A stretch of DNA of 64,000 nucleotides. Source: Coprinellus micaceus (lineage: Eukaryota; Basidiomycota; Agaricomycetes; Agaricales; Psathyrellaceae). The stretch covers positions 1,364,001-1,428,000 of the forward strand of contig OX596343.1 of the NCBI GenBank assembly GCA_951394405.1, written 5' to 3'. The notes beneath the pieces were generated by a model. It did no database searches. It saw only the letters and a list, made by a program, of their open reading frames with translations, and was not told the DNA's origin. The position numbers were made by a program, and so were the translations under genes. Positions within the stretch are counted from its first letter, which is position 1; every line of letters starts with the position of its first letter. Below are positions 32,488 through 43,078 of the stretch, in pieces.

Positions 32488-33496
32488 GTATGAAAATGGC
32501 GGGATGAAACGTGACTCCAAACACGAGTTATCTGTCAAGAAAAGGATGGGGAAGAGAGAGAAAAAATCTTCGGTGGGTACCAGAGGCAAGTCGATTGAAC
32601 TATTCAACCCCTGGGGCTTCGACTTATATGTGCCCTCCCCAGTGTGCCATGCCCTACCTGGCTGTATTTTACGTAGATCTGAAAGTTTAAATAACGTTTC
32701 GGGCTTCTAATTCGAAGCCGAACGAGGGTGCTGAAGGGTGTTGTGTTTTCATTTCGTTGTGGCTTGTCGATGGGCGCCCTTTTTTTGAGGGTGAGGGCTC
32801 ACGATCGCGGTTTCATCGGACGCCAATCCCCACGCATGTGAGGGGCGAGCAGCGCTGGGGTCCCTTGGGAACTGAAGAAACGGCCCTGTACTCTACTCCA
32901 CGAGAGATTCAGTTGGCCCGTACGCGTTCCCGAGTCCGCAATCGCCCGTCGCGGAGGGCGGAGATGAGAGTCGACATCCTTCTAGTGTCAAGAGCTAGAT
33001 AGGGTTCTGGGGTCTGAATTACATATAAACGCGTTCTATGTAGAAGATTCCCTAGAATTTTCTCGGCCTCGTGCTCCGGAGACCCAAGCGCCCTCATCGC
33101 CACGCCGCCTGATTAATAAGCGCCGAGGCGCTTATCCGCCCGGTTCACGGAAAAGGGAATCCCGACGAAGCTGAGGGTTCCCCGTCACGGCTTGTGAGGC
33201 TCGAAACTTTTCGGCCTTTGCAACGTATACATCTCCGTTGGGTACGCAGACTAGGTGACGTGAATAAAAGTGCTAGAATGGACAACCCAAGTGGCATGGA
33301 ATCTCTTTTGAGTCGCAAAATTCTGGATTAAGTCTGTCTTGGGCTGTGCCAGAGCAGTCAACTCCTAGAGACAAACTTCCCTTCCCTTCATCCATCATAT
33401 CCAACTTATCCTGGATAGCAGCAGGCCCTGTATGCCCGGGATAGTTAACTCGAAATGGCCAACTTGTCCACGTTCGAGAGCAGGAAAGAGGCAGTG
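32488..33496. other. Upstream region of paralogue C
   Basis: It contains the C promoter and a copy of the palindromic motif at 33115-33140. No gene seen. Confidence 0.45.
33115..33140 (+). repeat. Dispersed palindromic motif, copy 2
   Basis: AATAAGCGCCGAGGCGCTTA is itself a near-perfect palindrome (AAGCGCC then GGCGCTT, with a two-base centre). It lies about 630 bp upstream of paralogue C. Confidence 0.75.
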
Positions 33497-34183
33497 TCAC
33501 TTGCATCGTCTTTCACCTTCTGCAACGATCCTTGTGGCGCGGTTTGGCATCGCTCCTGCATCGAGATGGCCTTCTGGGTGTGGAGCGCCAAGTTGGTGTT
33601 GTAATCTAAACGTCAGGGTGGCCCTCAACATCATGAACATTTCGGGTGCCCAAGGAGCGAAGCGGACTTGCACGTCGATGACGTCGACCTGAACGAAATG
33701 GTTCGGCTTGTAGGCGAAGTAAATTTTGGGTCCGACGATGAAAAGGTTCTTCAGCCACGATGCGCGGTCCTTGAGAGCGTTTCGGTGGGACCTCTCTGTG
33801 TAAACACCATATTAAGGCCAAGGTCTCGCACCCAACGCATGATCATACAGCTCGGAGCATACAAGGAATTGCATCCGTACCTTTTCCGACGTTGACCCTC
33901 CAGTCATGTGGATATTGCCGTCCCTCCAAAACCGACGTCCTTCGTCCAATGGTACATATATACCAGTTTTCCGGTGGGCAAAGGGTCTTGGTGCTTGAAG
34001 AGCCTGTAGTTGGTTTCCAGCCGTGCCCTTTTGTCGCAACCAGTTTCTGACCAACGTAACCCTGCCCATCCCAGAAAGGCTTAGGTTCATTCTGTGATTA
34101 GCAATGTAGCCAACAGGCCCGGATGGGGAGGCGTCTTTCCTCATGAACCGGTGCTCGACGTAGGCGATAGCCAGTGACAGCAA
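33497..34183 (-). pseudogene. Uncharacterised fungal ORF interrupted by one stop
   Basis: One continuous frame encodes VEHRFMRKDASPSGPVGYIA, NHRMNLSLSGMGRVTLVRNW, GIYVPLDEGRRFWRDGNIHM and RMQFLVCSELYDHAL. It then hits TAA at 33812-33814 and continues in the same frame as RNALKDRASWLKNLFIVGP, FAYKPNHFVQVDVIDVQVRF and APEMFMMLRATLTFRLQHQ to a stop at 33497. A 36-nt GT-AG mini-intron (about 33,801-33,836) would remove the stop and keep phase. The upstream end has an in-frame TGA and no clear ATG. It is therefore either a gene with a missing 5' exon and a very short intron, or a decaying gene. No known domain is recognised. Divergent from the gene at 34,511. Confidence 0.5.
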
Positions 34184-34510
34184 GCGTCAGTGTTCGGGGC
34201 AATGGCTGCTATATCAAGTGTTTGTGTCGGTAAATAACTTCAAGTTGATCCAAAACCTTCAACACCCTGAGGAAGGGTTTAATGTCAAACTGCCGCCGGT
34301 GGCGAAGGGAAAAGGATGGAAACTGAGACTGAGAGCGCGAATGCCCACGATTTCGGTCGATTCGGAGTAGATAGATTCAAGTCCCGCTCGACCTTTGCGA
34401 GAGGAGTTAGACGGCCTGATCGAGAACTTATGCTACGGCCACACCCAACAATCGCTTCGGACTGACCTCACCGTTCCGCCTTAATCCCCTGTCGTGAAGC
34501 TTCATACGCC

Positions 34511-35386
34511 ATGTCCCTTCCGGCTCAGGGTAGTGCTCGGTGCGCGAGGTCAGCGCTCCAGTTTTCATCGCAAGTCAGATTCCCGGGGCATCACACGAAC
34601 GCTAACCACGAGACAGCGATGAAGAGAGCGAGGAGCATCTGAAGCCCACTTCATACCACTACCCCTGGGGTCAAATCGCTGCCATCCAGCAGCTATTTGG
34701 CCAAGCCGGCATCCCTTCCCTTAATTGGGGAGACCACGTTCTAGGACACTACGGCGTCAACCAATGTTGCCTGGTGGGTCGTCTCCGAATTCTACCCAAG
34801 GCTCTAAATCTAAACTTCCCGAACGAAGATGGTAGCTTTGGTGGATCAACTTGCGAAAGCGACTGAGATCCTTGTCAGAGCAGGCTTTAGGCACTGCACC
34901 TGTACGGACGACGTCAGACACTTGTCGGATCCCGTGTTCAACAATGATCTATCGGCGCACTTCTTGGGGCCCGATGGCAAGGTACACCTCTGCGCCTCGT
35001 CTCTTCTCCACGACTTGGTACCTCTTACAGAGGACCACCCGAACCCGCTGGGATTGACGATCGAAGAATGCGACGTACCTCTCACGGACGCTTATACTCA
35101 ACCTACCTCGATACGGGTACAGTCAGAAGCGACGGCACAAGGCGTCGTCGTGCGCCTGCTGGGCCCGTACAGCGTCACGCTTGTCCATCTGCATCTCAGT
35201 CGTATTAGGAGGGAGCAGCAGTTGCGTCGTAAAGGGCTTGGTTTGGCGTGGGGTGAGGTCGCCTTTATGATGGCGGCTGATGTCGACAGGGACCACAACA
35301 TCCTCAAAGCCCTCCCAGATGGGGCATTGCGCTCGGACTACCTTAAAATGATGCGGGGCCTGTACCCTAACTCTAACTTACAGTAG
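34511..35386 (+). CDS. Uncharacterised fungal protein
   Basis: Three exons (34511-34539, 34617-34773, 34829-35386) join in phase. The introns are GTGCGC...GACAG (with a GCTAAC branch point) and GTGGGT...CGAAG. The product (about 247 residues) begins MSLPAQGSARDEESEEHLK, then SYHYPWGQIAAIQQLFGQAG and HVLGHYGVNQCCL. Exon 3 adds LVDQLAKATEILVRAGFRHC and HLSDPVFNNDLSAHFLGPD. It ends with RSDYLKMMRGLYPNSNLQ. The order resembles lineage-specific agaricomycete proteins with a weak nucleotidyltransferase-like layout, but I see no catalytic motif and do not assign a function. Confidence 0.65.
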
Positions 35387-35816
35387 CAGACGCCGTTGTC
35401 ACGGATAGGTAGCATATGAACAAGTCAGTGTAGCTAAATTATATATCAAACGGGTACTTCTAAGCTCACTTCATAACCTCCAAAACGTGGAACCAGCCGG
35501 GGAATATGCAAATTGCCTTAGGCGCTTAAATCCCCACGTGTTTGGTGCCTTAATTGCTCTTAATTGGACCTCCTTCGTTTGGCAAACAATGTTACTCGTC
35601 CAGCTTCATCCATCCATCCTTCGCAACTTAGATTTCGTCCACGACGTCCGGGAGATTGTCCCTTCCTGAAATCCAACTCGTTAACTCCTCCAGTAACTCA
35701 GAACAGCTGGGGAACATGGAAGCCCGCGTCCTCGGCAATGTCCGGGCAACCGTCACACTCAATGTCTCCAGATAGGGGTTGCTTAGTACCACCACGACTT
35801 CGCTCCCGGTCAGGCC
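35387..35816. other. Spacer before SWC5
   Basis: No gene seen. It contains the presumed SWC5 promoter. Confidence 0.4.
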
Positions 35817-36771
35817 ATGAAACGCTCTGTGGACTCCGATTCTGAAGATGACGGGGACTACGTTCCTCCTGCTAATGACCACGGTGCGCAGGGTTCAGCC
35901 AGGTGTCGCGACAAACGCGTGATTGAGCGTGCCAATGCATAGAAGGGAGCAGCTCGGAAAGCGAAGGCGGTTCGGATGTTGAGGAGACCAACCCTCAATC
36001 TGCGGTGCGGACGGGGAAAGAGAAAAAGTGCGTGCATCTGGTCTTTTCATAATGTGTTCGAACCTAAAGGAGAGTTAGAGACCTTAGCAAGGTTTGGCAA
36101 GACTTTCAAGCCAGCATGCCAGGTCCGCCCACAACGACAGAATCGCAAGAGGTTAGGCTGGTCAAAGTGGTGCGGAAGTATAGATTTGCGGGTGAGGAGC
36201 ACGAGTACGTGTCGCGACGTCGTTCGTCTGGATCATAGAGCTAATCGTCTATCCATTCAGGGAGACAGTGGAGGTACCTGAGAATTCCGATGACGCGAGG
36301 AAATGGCCGAGTTATCAAGGTCCAGCTATGACCATCGCTCCAGCAGAAAGTAATGCTAGGACAAATGCTGCCGATGAAACTGCGGACTCGAGCATTAGGA
36401 CATCCACGGACTCGAAGGCAGTATCGCCTCCAGTCCCTGATATCCGGCCAACTGCTTCAACTTCTTCAGCCACCACAACAGCTCCGACATCTCAAACCGT
36501 GCCCCCAAAACGTAAACCGGGGCCTCGCAAACCCAAGACCACCCTCGCGCCTCTCCCCAACGCCGCTTCGAAAGCAAAGAAGATCACGACGTTGGAGAAG
36601 AGCGCTATGGATTGGTCTAAACACGTTACCCCAGGCGACAAGGACGAACTAGAAGCTCAGCGCCGCGGTGGGGGTGGGTATCTTGACAAGGTCGAATTCC
36701 TGAACCGGGTAGAGGAAAGGAAGGAAAGCGTGTTGAGTGAGAATAGTGGGAGTAAGCGCAGGCGACTGTAA
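35817..36771 (+). CDS. SWC5: SWR1-complex subunit Swc5 (BCNT-domain)
   Basis: Swc5 is needed for SWR1-driven exchange of H2A for H2A.Z in nucleosomes. Exon 1 (from 35817) encodes the acidic start MKRSVDSDSEDDGDYVPPAN. Exon 2 resumes after a 55-nt intron with GSSSESEGGSDVEETNPQSA. Exon 3 reads DLSKVWQDFQASMPGPPTT and VRLVKVVRKYRFAGEEHE. Exon 4 begins ETVEVPENSDDARKWPSYQ. The diagnostic C-terminal BCNT domain follows (KKITTLEKSAMDWSKHV ... RGGGGYLDKVEFLNRVEER), with a basic end. Introns are all short GT-AG. An in-frame TAG at 35938 and a TAA near 36050 fall inside the introns. Order and length (about 240-250 residues) fit Bucentaur/Swc5. Confidence 0.88.
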
Positions 36772-37157
36772 CGGGTAAAGGTCGTGCGAGCTGTAAACTA
36801 ACCCAGGCTTGTACTGACTACTTTCGGTCTTTCCAAGCTGTACTTGGTGTGCCTCGTATATTGAACAGCCCTTTGAGCCTTTTCCTCCCGACGTCAACGT
36901 AGTCAATATGAATGGCGATACGAGCTGTGCCCAATTATTAAATGACGTCACGCGATCTCGTCCATATGAGCGATGGTGACAATTGGATTCCTCTTTCTCC
37001 ACACCCTCACACCCCCTCATCTCACCAAGCTCCCCCTTTTCCGAGCCCCCTAAATCGACGACGACAAAGGTTGTCTGTTCTCAACGACAACGAAGAACGA
37101 AATCCCCGCCCTATACCAGCGGTCCAGACCCCCATTCCACCACTGTAACCCCCGACG
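36772..37157. other. Spacer between SWC5 and PTEN
   Basis: It contains the PTEN promoter and 5' UTR. No other feature seen. Confidence 0.4.
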
Positions 37158-39643
37158 ATGACCGACTACGTTCGCCGACTCGTCTCAGGCCCCAAAGCCC
37201 GCTTCAAAGACCACGACCTCAACCTCGAGCTCGACCTAGTCTACATCACACCTCGAGTCATAATCATGGGCTACCCAGCCGAAGGTTTCGAGTCGTTCTA
37301 CCGAAACAGACGCGCAGATGCCAAACGTTTCCTCGACTCCCGACACGGGAAGAACTACTGGGTCTTCAATCTGTGTCCACTGAGGGAGAATGGATATGAG
37401 AAGGAGGTGTTTGAAGGGAGGGTGACGCGGTTTCCGTTTCCTGATCACCATGCACCCCCACTTGCACTGATGCCCCTGGTGTCTAGGGAGATGCATGCGT
37501 GGTTGGATGGGAGTTCGGAGAGGGTGGTGGTTATCCATTGTAAAGGTGAGTTTGCTCATCATATTGTCAGGTATTTGCTAAGATGATCTGTTAGCGGGGA
37601 AGGGCCGCTCGGGCACGATGGCGTGCACCTATCTCCTCACCCTCGTCACCGAGGGCTCCAGCTCCAATGCCGCCACACAAACAGAAGATGCTCTCAACCG
37701 ACTGCCTGATAACCTCGACTCCACCATTCACACCCAGCTATCCCAGAGGTCCATCCCTCCCGACCGCAAAGACACTATCAATGCGATGGAGGCGAGGCCT
37801 TTATATGACGAAGGCTCGGGGCTTCCAGTGGCCACATCCCCTGAGCCAATATCTCCCCCAACCTCGCGTTCTGGAACTCTGAATATCAGTTCAGGGCGAT
37901 CGTTCACCGACGCACTGAAGGGTGTCTTGGACCTCCACACGTCAAAGCGTATGAAGCCTCTGAGTCCAGTGCCAAGTGGAACTCCCAGTTCCGATCCCGT
38001 TGACGAGAACCCGAAGAAACAGAAACAAGGTGTCAGCATCCCTTCCCAGCGGAGGTACTTGCATTATTGGTCCCTGATTCTAAATGGAGAGGCGCCCAAG
38101 GACGTCCTGAATAAAGGTCGGATTTGCTTTTGTGATTAGGACGCTGAGAAAAGCTTAACCTTTGATGTAGGGCCAAGCGACCCTCTTGTCCGGATAACCC
38201 AGATTCGCGTACGGATGCGCGAGCCGGGCGGTGTGAAGCTTGGATTCGTACGCGCCGCGAACGTCGTGCTCAACAAAACGATCGAGTACAGAAACAGGAA
38301 GAAAAACTCCTCTCTTCTATCCGACTCCGCACACTCTACCCCCGAACCATCCTCCGACTCCGAAGCAGAATCGCGTGGTTCCTTCGGCTCAGGGGCCAAT
38401 AGGCTCTGGGCATCTATCGCTCGATACGACGATGAGTTGATCGATTTTTTGGAAGGTTGGGAGCGGAAGACCAGGGACCAGGAGAAAGCCTGGCCTGGGC
38501 ATGAGGCGCGGTTTAGAGGACGCAGCGAGGAAGAGGCGTTGGAAACACACGAGCACGGGGACCTTGCGACGATGGACGGGGAGCTCCGTGCGTTGTTTGA
38601 CGAGGAGGGGACCTGGGATAAGGAAAAGATGGTTAGAAGTTTCGCGAGGTTTGGGTTGGTGCCGTCGTCCCATCGCGGTGCAAGTGCAAAGGCGGCAGAG
38701 GAGAATCTGGTTCGTGACTTTGAAAGGAGGGAGTCGGCCGAGAGTGTAGAAGACAAGGAGAAGGAGGTACATGAGTACGTTCTGGGGCTCGTGAGCGATA
38801 AACGGGGACACAAGCGGAGGGTGGTGGAGCCTGAGGCGTCGACGGCGGAAGAGATACCCGCTATTAGCGTGGAGGGAGAAACCGAGAAGGCCGATGCTGC
38901 CGACGAGCAGGACGGTACCAAGAAGACACGTGTGAAGGATGACGGCAATACCTTGCATGCTGGTGATTCGTCAGACGAAGACGAAGGCGATAGGTTCGAA
39001 GCTAGCTCTATCGCGTCCTCAGCATTCTCCTCCGCACCTGAGCACGCGCCCTCGACCAAGTCGCAGAAGGAATTGGACGGTGCGAAGGGCTTAGTGGTGG
39101 AAGCTTCGAGGGAGGTCAGAGTGAAGTTGTATGTCGGTCAGGTCAGTGCTATCTCTCCTTTCCTCTCGGACCCCATCTAACTTCTTCATTGTCCGCACAC
39201 AGGTATTCATTGGCTGGATGTGGTTCATCCCCTCCTTCCACATGTCCCAACCTTCTGCTTCGAGTACACCATCGAAGTCAAAAGCTACTTTCCACCTGAC
39301 CCGAAAAGACCTCGACTTCCCCCTCGGCCTGGGGACAGCCATTGCCGACGTTAACATCGACATGGAATGGGTTCAAGCGCCTCCTGCTGCTCGTATGGCC
39401 TCTCCTACGACGCCAACCACGGTTACATATAAGGGCAACCAAGTACTCCCCGCCGATTCCTTAGGCAGGGTAACGTCCAGCATGGCTGGGATGTCGGTTG
39501 ATTCGAGCGGAGGGGGAATAGGAGCGGGGATTGCACAGGCGGTCAATGCGTTGCAGGGTGGGCCTGGGGAGGGAGGTGGTGGAGTGGGTGGAGAGGGGGG
39601 TGTAAGGGAGGCCGTGGAGGTAGGGCAGAGTAAGGGAGTTTGA
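37158..39643 (+). CDS. PTEN: PTEN-like phosphoinositide 3-phosphatase
   Basis: This dual-specificity-type phosphatase is expected to dephosphorylate PtdIns(3,4,5)P3. Exon 1 (37158-37545) starts MTDYVRRLVSGPKARF and has LELDLVYITPRVIIMGYPAE and KNYWVFNLCPLRENGYE, as in PTEN. The active site HCKAGKGRSGTM is split by intron 1, with the nucleophile Cys in exon 1 and Arg in exon 2 (from 37595). A Ser/Pro-rich linker leads to the C2-like part (LVRITQIRVRMREPGGVKL). That part is interrupted by a very long charged insertion of about 300 residues and resumes as VRVKLYVGQVFIGWMWFIPS and FHLTRKDLDFPLGLGTAIAD. The Gly-rich tail ends EVGQSKGV. Fungal PTENs often carry such insertions. Confidence 0.92.
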
Positions 39644-40121
39644 CATAAGGTTAGGAAGCAGGGGAGCGGGGTGGGTGGATGAGGGCAAGGGCGATGCTGC
39701 GCCTTGATGGTCGGCTTGATATGAATCCTGGGTTGCTTGATTGTTTTAAATGCTGCTACGCGACTGGCTGGATTATGGGACCGTTATACACAGATACCAA
39801 GGACATGATGTGGAGGTTGTATGAGATTGTAAGCACCCCCTTCCGCGTTAGATACATACAGCATGGCATGGGATATATGAATGAAATAAAGATTTATGGG
39901 GTACGTGATATCACAGGCGCTGCAGTGTTTCATCGTCGAAGTCGTCGCATGTGAACAAGTCATGTTGGGGAGCTCTAATTTCTTGGGCCACAGCACTCCG
40001 TGATTAGGTTCAAGAAGTTACTGCGGAGATGTGATCCTCACCTAGGCAAAGGCCTTGCAGTAAAAGAGCTTCACAGAAAGGCGAGGTTGTCGGGGAATGC
40101 GGCCAATCTCGGCAGTGTAGA
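39644..40121. other. Convergent spacer downstream of PTEN
   Basis: No gene or repeat recognised. Confidence 0.4.
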
Positions 40122-40762
40122 TCATGATAAGGGTAATGGTGACAGTGACGGTGGTGGTTTTGGAGTATGACATGGGTATGTCGGCCTAAACTCAGGGAAT
40201 AGGTCGTACGCAGACGCGATTGTTGAGCCCTCGAGGTATCGTAGGTGGAAAACATCCACTCTGTAGCTTACTGAGATTAGTTTTCGGTGAATCACTGCGC
40301 ACATACAACACGCGAGCGCACCTTTCCGGCCCCTCCTCTCCATCCTCTCCTTTCCAAAGTCGCCATTTTGGGTTCGTTTCCACTATCCGCAACACCTCCA
40401 GCATTCCCATATGCTTGTGGTCATTGTATATATCCTTGTCGCGTATGAGTCTCCAGGGCTCCCAGATCCAGATGGCGAAAACGTCATTCTTCAAGTGTCG
40501 AAATCGCGTCCGCTGCTCTTCGTGAACGATGTCGTAGGCGTGGTGGTGGCCTCTGTCGTGAGCTGGGTAGAAGTCCCTAGTTCAACCGCACCTTATTAGC
40601 CCCTACCATCCAGTTTAAAAAGGGTAGCTTCACGTACCCATTGAGATGAACGTCTGAAGACGTTGGATTATGGATGGGCGGTAAACGGTGAAGATACACT
40701 GCCAGTGCAAAGTATAGCGACACCAAAGCAAGGAGAGCGCACGAGAGAAGCTTGAGAATCAT
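40122..40762 (-). CDS. Putative type II membrane / secreted protein (uncharacterised)
   Basis: Three exons in phase. Exon 1 begins MILKLLSCALLALVSLYFAL, a strong signal anchor, and ends at NG (donor GTACGTG near 40,638). Exon 2 starts at DFYPAHDRGHHHAYDIVHEE and includes LKNDVFAIWIWEPWRLIRDK and MGMLEVLRIVETNPKWRLW. An intron of about 61 nt with a CTAAT branch point leads to exon 3, VDVFHLRYLEGSTIASAYD, ending at 40122. The frame is open upstream to an ATG at 40870 (MRGLCCRVYLPQPAVRLLQ), so the true start may be there, giving an internal anchor. No family is recognised. A TATA-like TATAAA lies near 41,075. Confidence 0.6.
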
Positions 40763-40870
40763 TCTAACAGCATTGCGAAGGAGTTGTATATGAGAGTCGT
40801 CCAGGCCGAGTACCTGGAGGAGGCGGACAGCTGGTTGGGGAAGGTAAACGCGGCAGCAAAGCCCGCGCAT

Positions 40871-41664
40871 GATCGATCCGCGGTGGGCTTGGCCTGCACA
40901 CCGATGACGTCGATCCAAGCCGTATGGGCGCTTGTCGACTCGTGAGCGGGGGAGCGCGTAGGCGCTGCGTCCCCTCGAGGTGGGGCTCGGAGGAAGGGGG
41001 AACAACGACCTGGAGGTGAGAGTCCAACCTTCGCGATGCACAGCACCGAAATTACATCACTATGCGGTTTTATACAGGTTGTTCGGGGGTATTTGGACGG
41101 CGTCCGTTTGCCGTTTCATGTCTCGTGGATTCGTTTGGGGAAAGAGGATATAAAATTGGACTGTGGGTTGCTCGTTGTCCAGATGAGAGCCTGGTTTATT
41201 ATGATCACGCTCTGGTTTATTTAAATTAGGCTCTTTGGACCCTCGTTATGCGACCGTATTTTTAGCTGAGGGGGTACATGGCCGGAGATTGAGGGAGATC
41301 CCACCAAGCTGCTTGATTTGAGCTTGAACTTGCGCATCGGGACGTGCTGACACCTCAAAGTTGATGGGTATGTACCGCGAACAAGCGCCCTAGCGTCTAT
41401 CACTGATCTTGGCGTCCCGGTCCAGTTGGGGGGCAGGTTACTAGGAATGGGGGTCTGGTCGCACGATAAGATCCTAATCCATCGATGTAAATCGAGGGTC
41501 GAGATGACATACGTGGTGCTTGGTATATCGAAGATGTGAAGGGAGGGGGGCGTGTCTGTGACGAGATCACTGACCCGTGTTTGGGGCCCTCTGGTAGTCT
41601 TATTCGAGAGTCAACGGTGCTAGCATCGATAGGGGAGTATCGCCCTTGTTATCCCACACCCACT
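40871..41664. other. Divergent promoter region
   Basis: This lies between the type II membrane protein gene and 6-phosphogluconolactonase. No gene is supported. Confidence 0.4.
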
Positions 41665-42512
41665 ATGAGCACTCCTACCGCACCGATCCTCATCTCCTTC
41701 CCTGCCAAAGACGGGCTCAGGGATACCCTCTCCTCCTTTGTTGCTAAAACATCGGCAGACGCCATCGCCAAGCGCGGTTCATTTGCGATTGCCATCTCCG
41801 GCGGAAACGTGCCTAAGCTCCTTGGAGGTTTGATCAAGGACCCGACTGTGCAGTGGGACAAATGGTTAGTAGGCAATTTTGACTTTATGGCTTTAGGCTC
41901 AGCGGATCCTCGAACAAGGTCAGGAGGTTCTGACTTACTTGGATCTCCAGGCACGTATACTACGTCGATGAGCGTGTAGTTCCCCTCGATCATGCCGATT
42001 CCAACCACAAACTCTGCCTCGACACCCTCTGGTCAAAGGTTCCGGTTCCTCAAGAGCAAATACACCCTATCGACACCAACCACCTCGACAACCTCCAGCA
42101 ACTCTCCCTTGCCTACGCGCAGAGCCTTAAAGCAGACTCCAACCTTCCAAGCTCCGAGGGCATCCCGTCCTTCGACCTCATCCTCCTGCGACTAGGCTCC
42201 GACGGCCACACCGCATCGCTCTTCCCTGGTCGCCCCGCCCTATCCGCATCTGCAGACCAGGTGGTCACGTACGCCGAAGACGCCCCAAGGGCGCCCTCGA
42301 AGCGAGTTACTTTCACAATCCCTATCATAAACAATGCTTCGGGGGTAGCATTCGTGTGCACTGGTGCGGAGAAGGCTGATGCGCTGACAAGTGTGCTAGA
42401 TGGGCCTGAGAAGGGGCTGCCGGCAGCGAGAGTGAAGCCCGCGTATTGGTTCGTGGATGATGCTGCAGCTGGGAAGGTCAAGTACTCGAGGACGGCTTTC
42501 GACCAACTTTAG
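41665..42512 (+). CDS. pgl: 6-phosphogluconolactonase
   Basis: Hydrolyses 6-phosphoglucono-delta-lactone to 6-phosphogluconate, step 2 of the oxidative pentose phosphate pathway, in the cytosol. Two exons; the intron starts at about 41,866 (TG|GTTAGT) and ends with CCAG near 41,952, splitting a Trp codon. Motifs: ISFPAKDGLRDTLSSFVAK, FAIAISGGNVPKLLGGL, then YYVDERVVPLDHADSNHKL, FDLILLRLGSDGHTASLFPG (the family's GHTASLFP signature) and TIPIINNASGVAFVCTGAEK. It ends PAYWFVDDAAAGKVKYSR. The start at 41665 matches the family's N-terminus. About 255 residues, normal length. Confidence 0.94.
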
Positions 42513-43078
42513 CGGCAGTGCAGCATCTAGTTCACCGAATTCAAGGCATTCCTAGTCCAAACAGAATGGTGTACAACTTTTGTGTAGCTAGTGAGCAAGA
42601 TCATCTTCTTTCACCTTTAGCGTCCTGGAGAGGGTTTTGGAGCACAAGGTTGGCCAGACCTAGCCGAGAGAGCGTAGATTCATGCCCTGGTTTTGCTGCC
42701 GTTCGAGAGCGAAGAGGAGAAGGGACTCAAGTCGGTGAGGTTTGCGCGGTGGCGGGCCCGGGGCGGCCTGGGACTCCGGCAATTGCCGGTCGCACGGCGT
42801 CACACCACTGGCATCCCGCCGCCTAGTCTCGGCTCTCACGTTCGGCTCATCGTGGGAGGTGGCTTAGTTCAATAGTTGAGCCTATCCCGCCGCCAGTGAA
42901 TTCTTTCCTTTGCATCTAGCATCCAGACCATGTCCTCAATGCCCAAGACTGCAATTACATCTCTCAAAAGCTGCATATACATCCCCCGATGAAATCCGTA
43001 TTACGCAAGATCTCCCAACAACAGCCCACCTCGACGAAACAAACTCGACACCGTGCAGTCCACCCAATGGTGGATGGT
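42513..43078. other. Convergent spacer
   Basis: This lies between 6-phosphogluconolactonase and paralogue D. No feature recognised. Confidence 0.4.

Noticed and set aside
38136..39059. 307-codon minus-strand frame opposite PTEN
   Set aside because: Antisense shadow of the charged PTEN insertion; the plus strand has the coherent gene.
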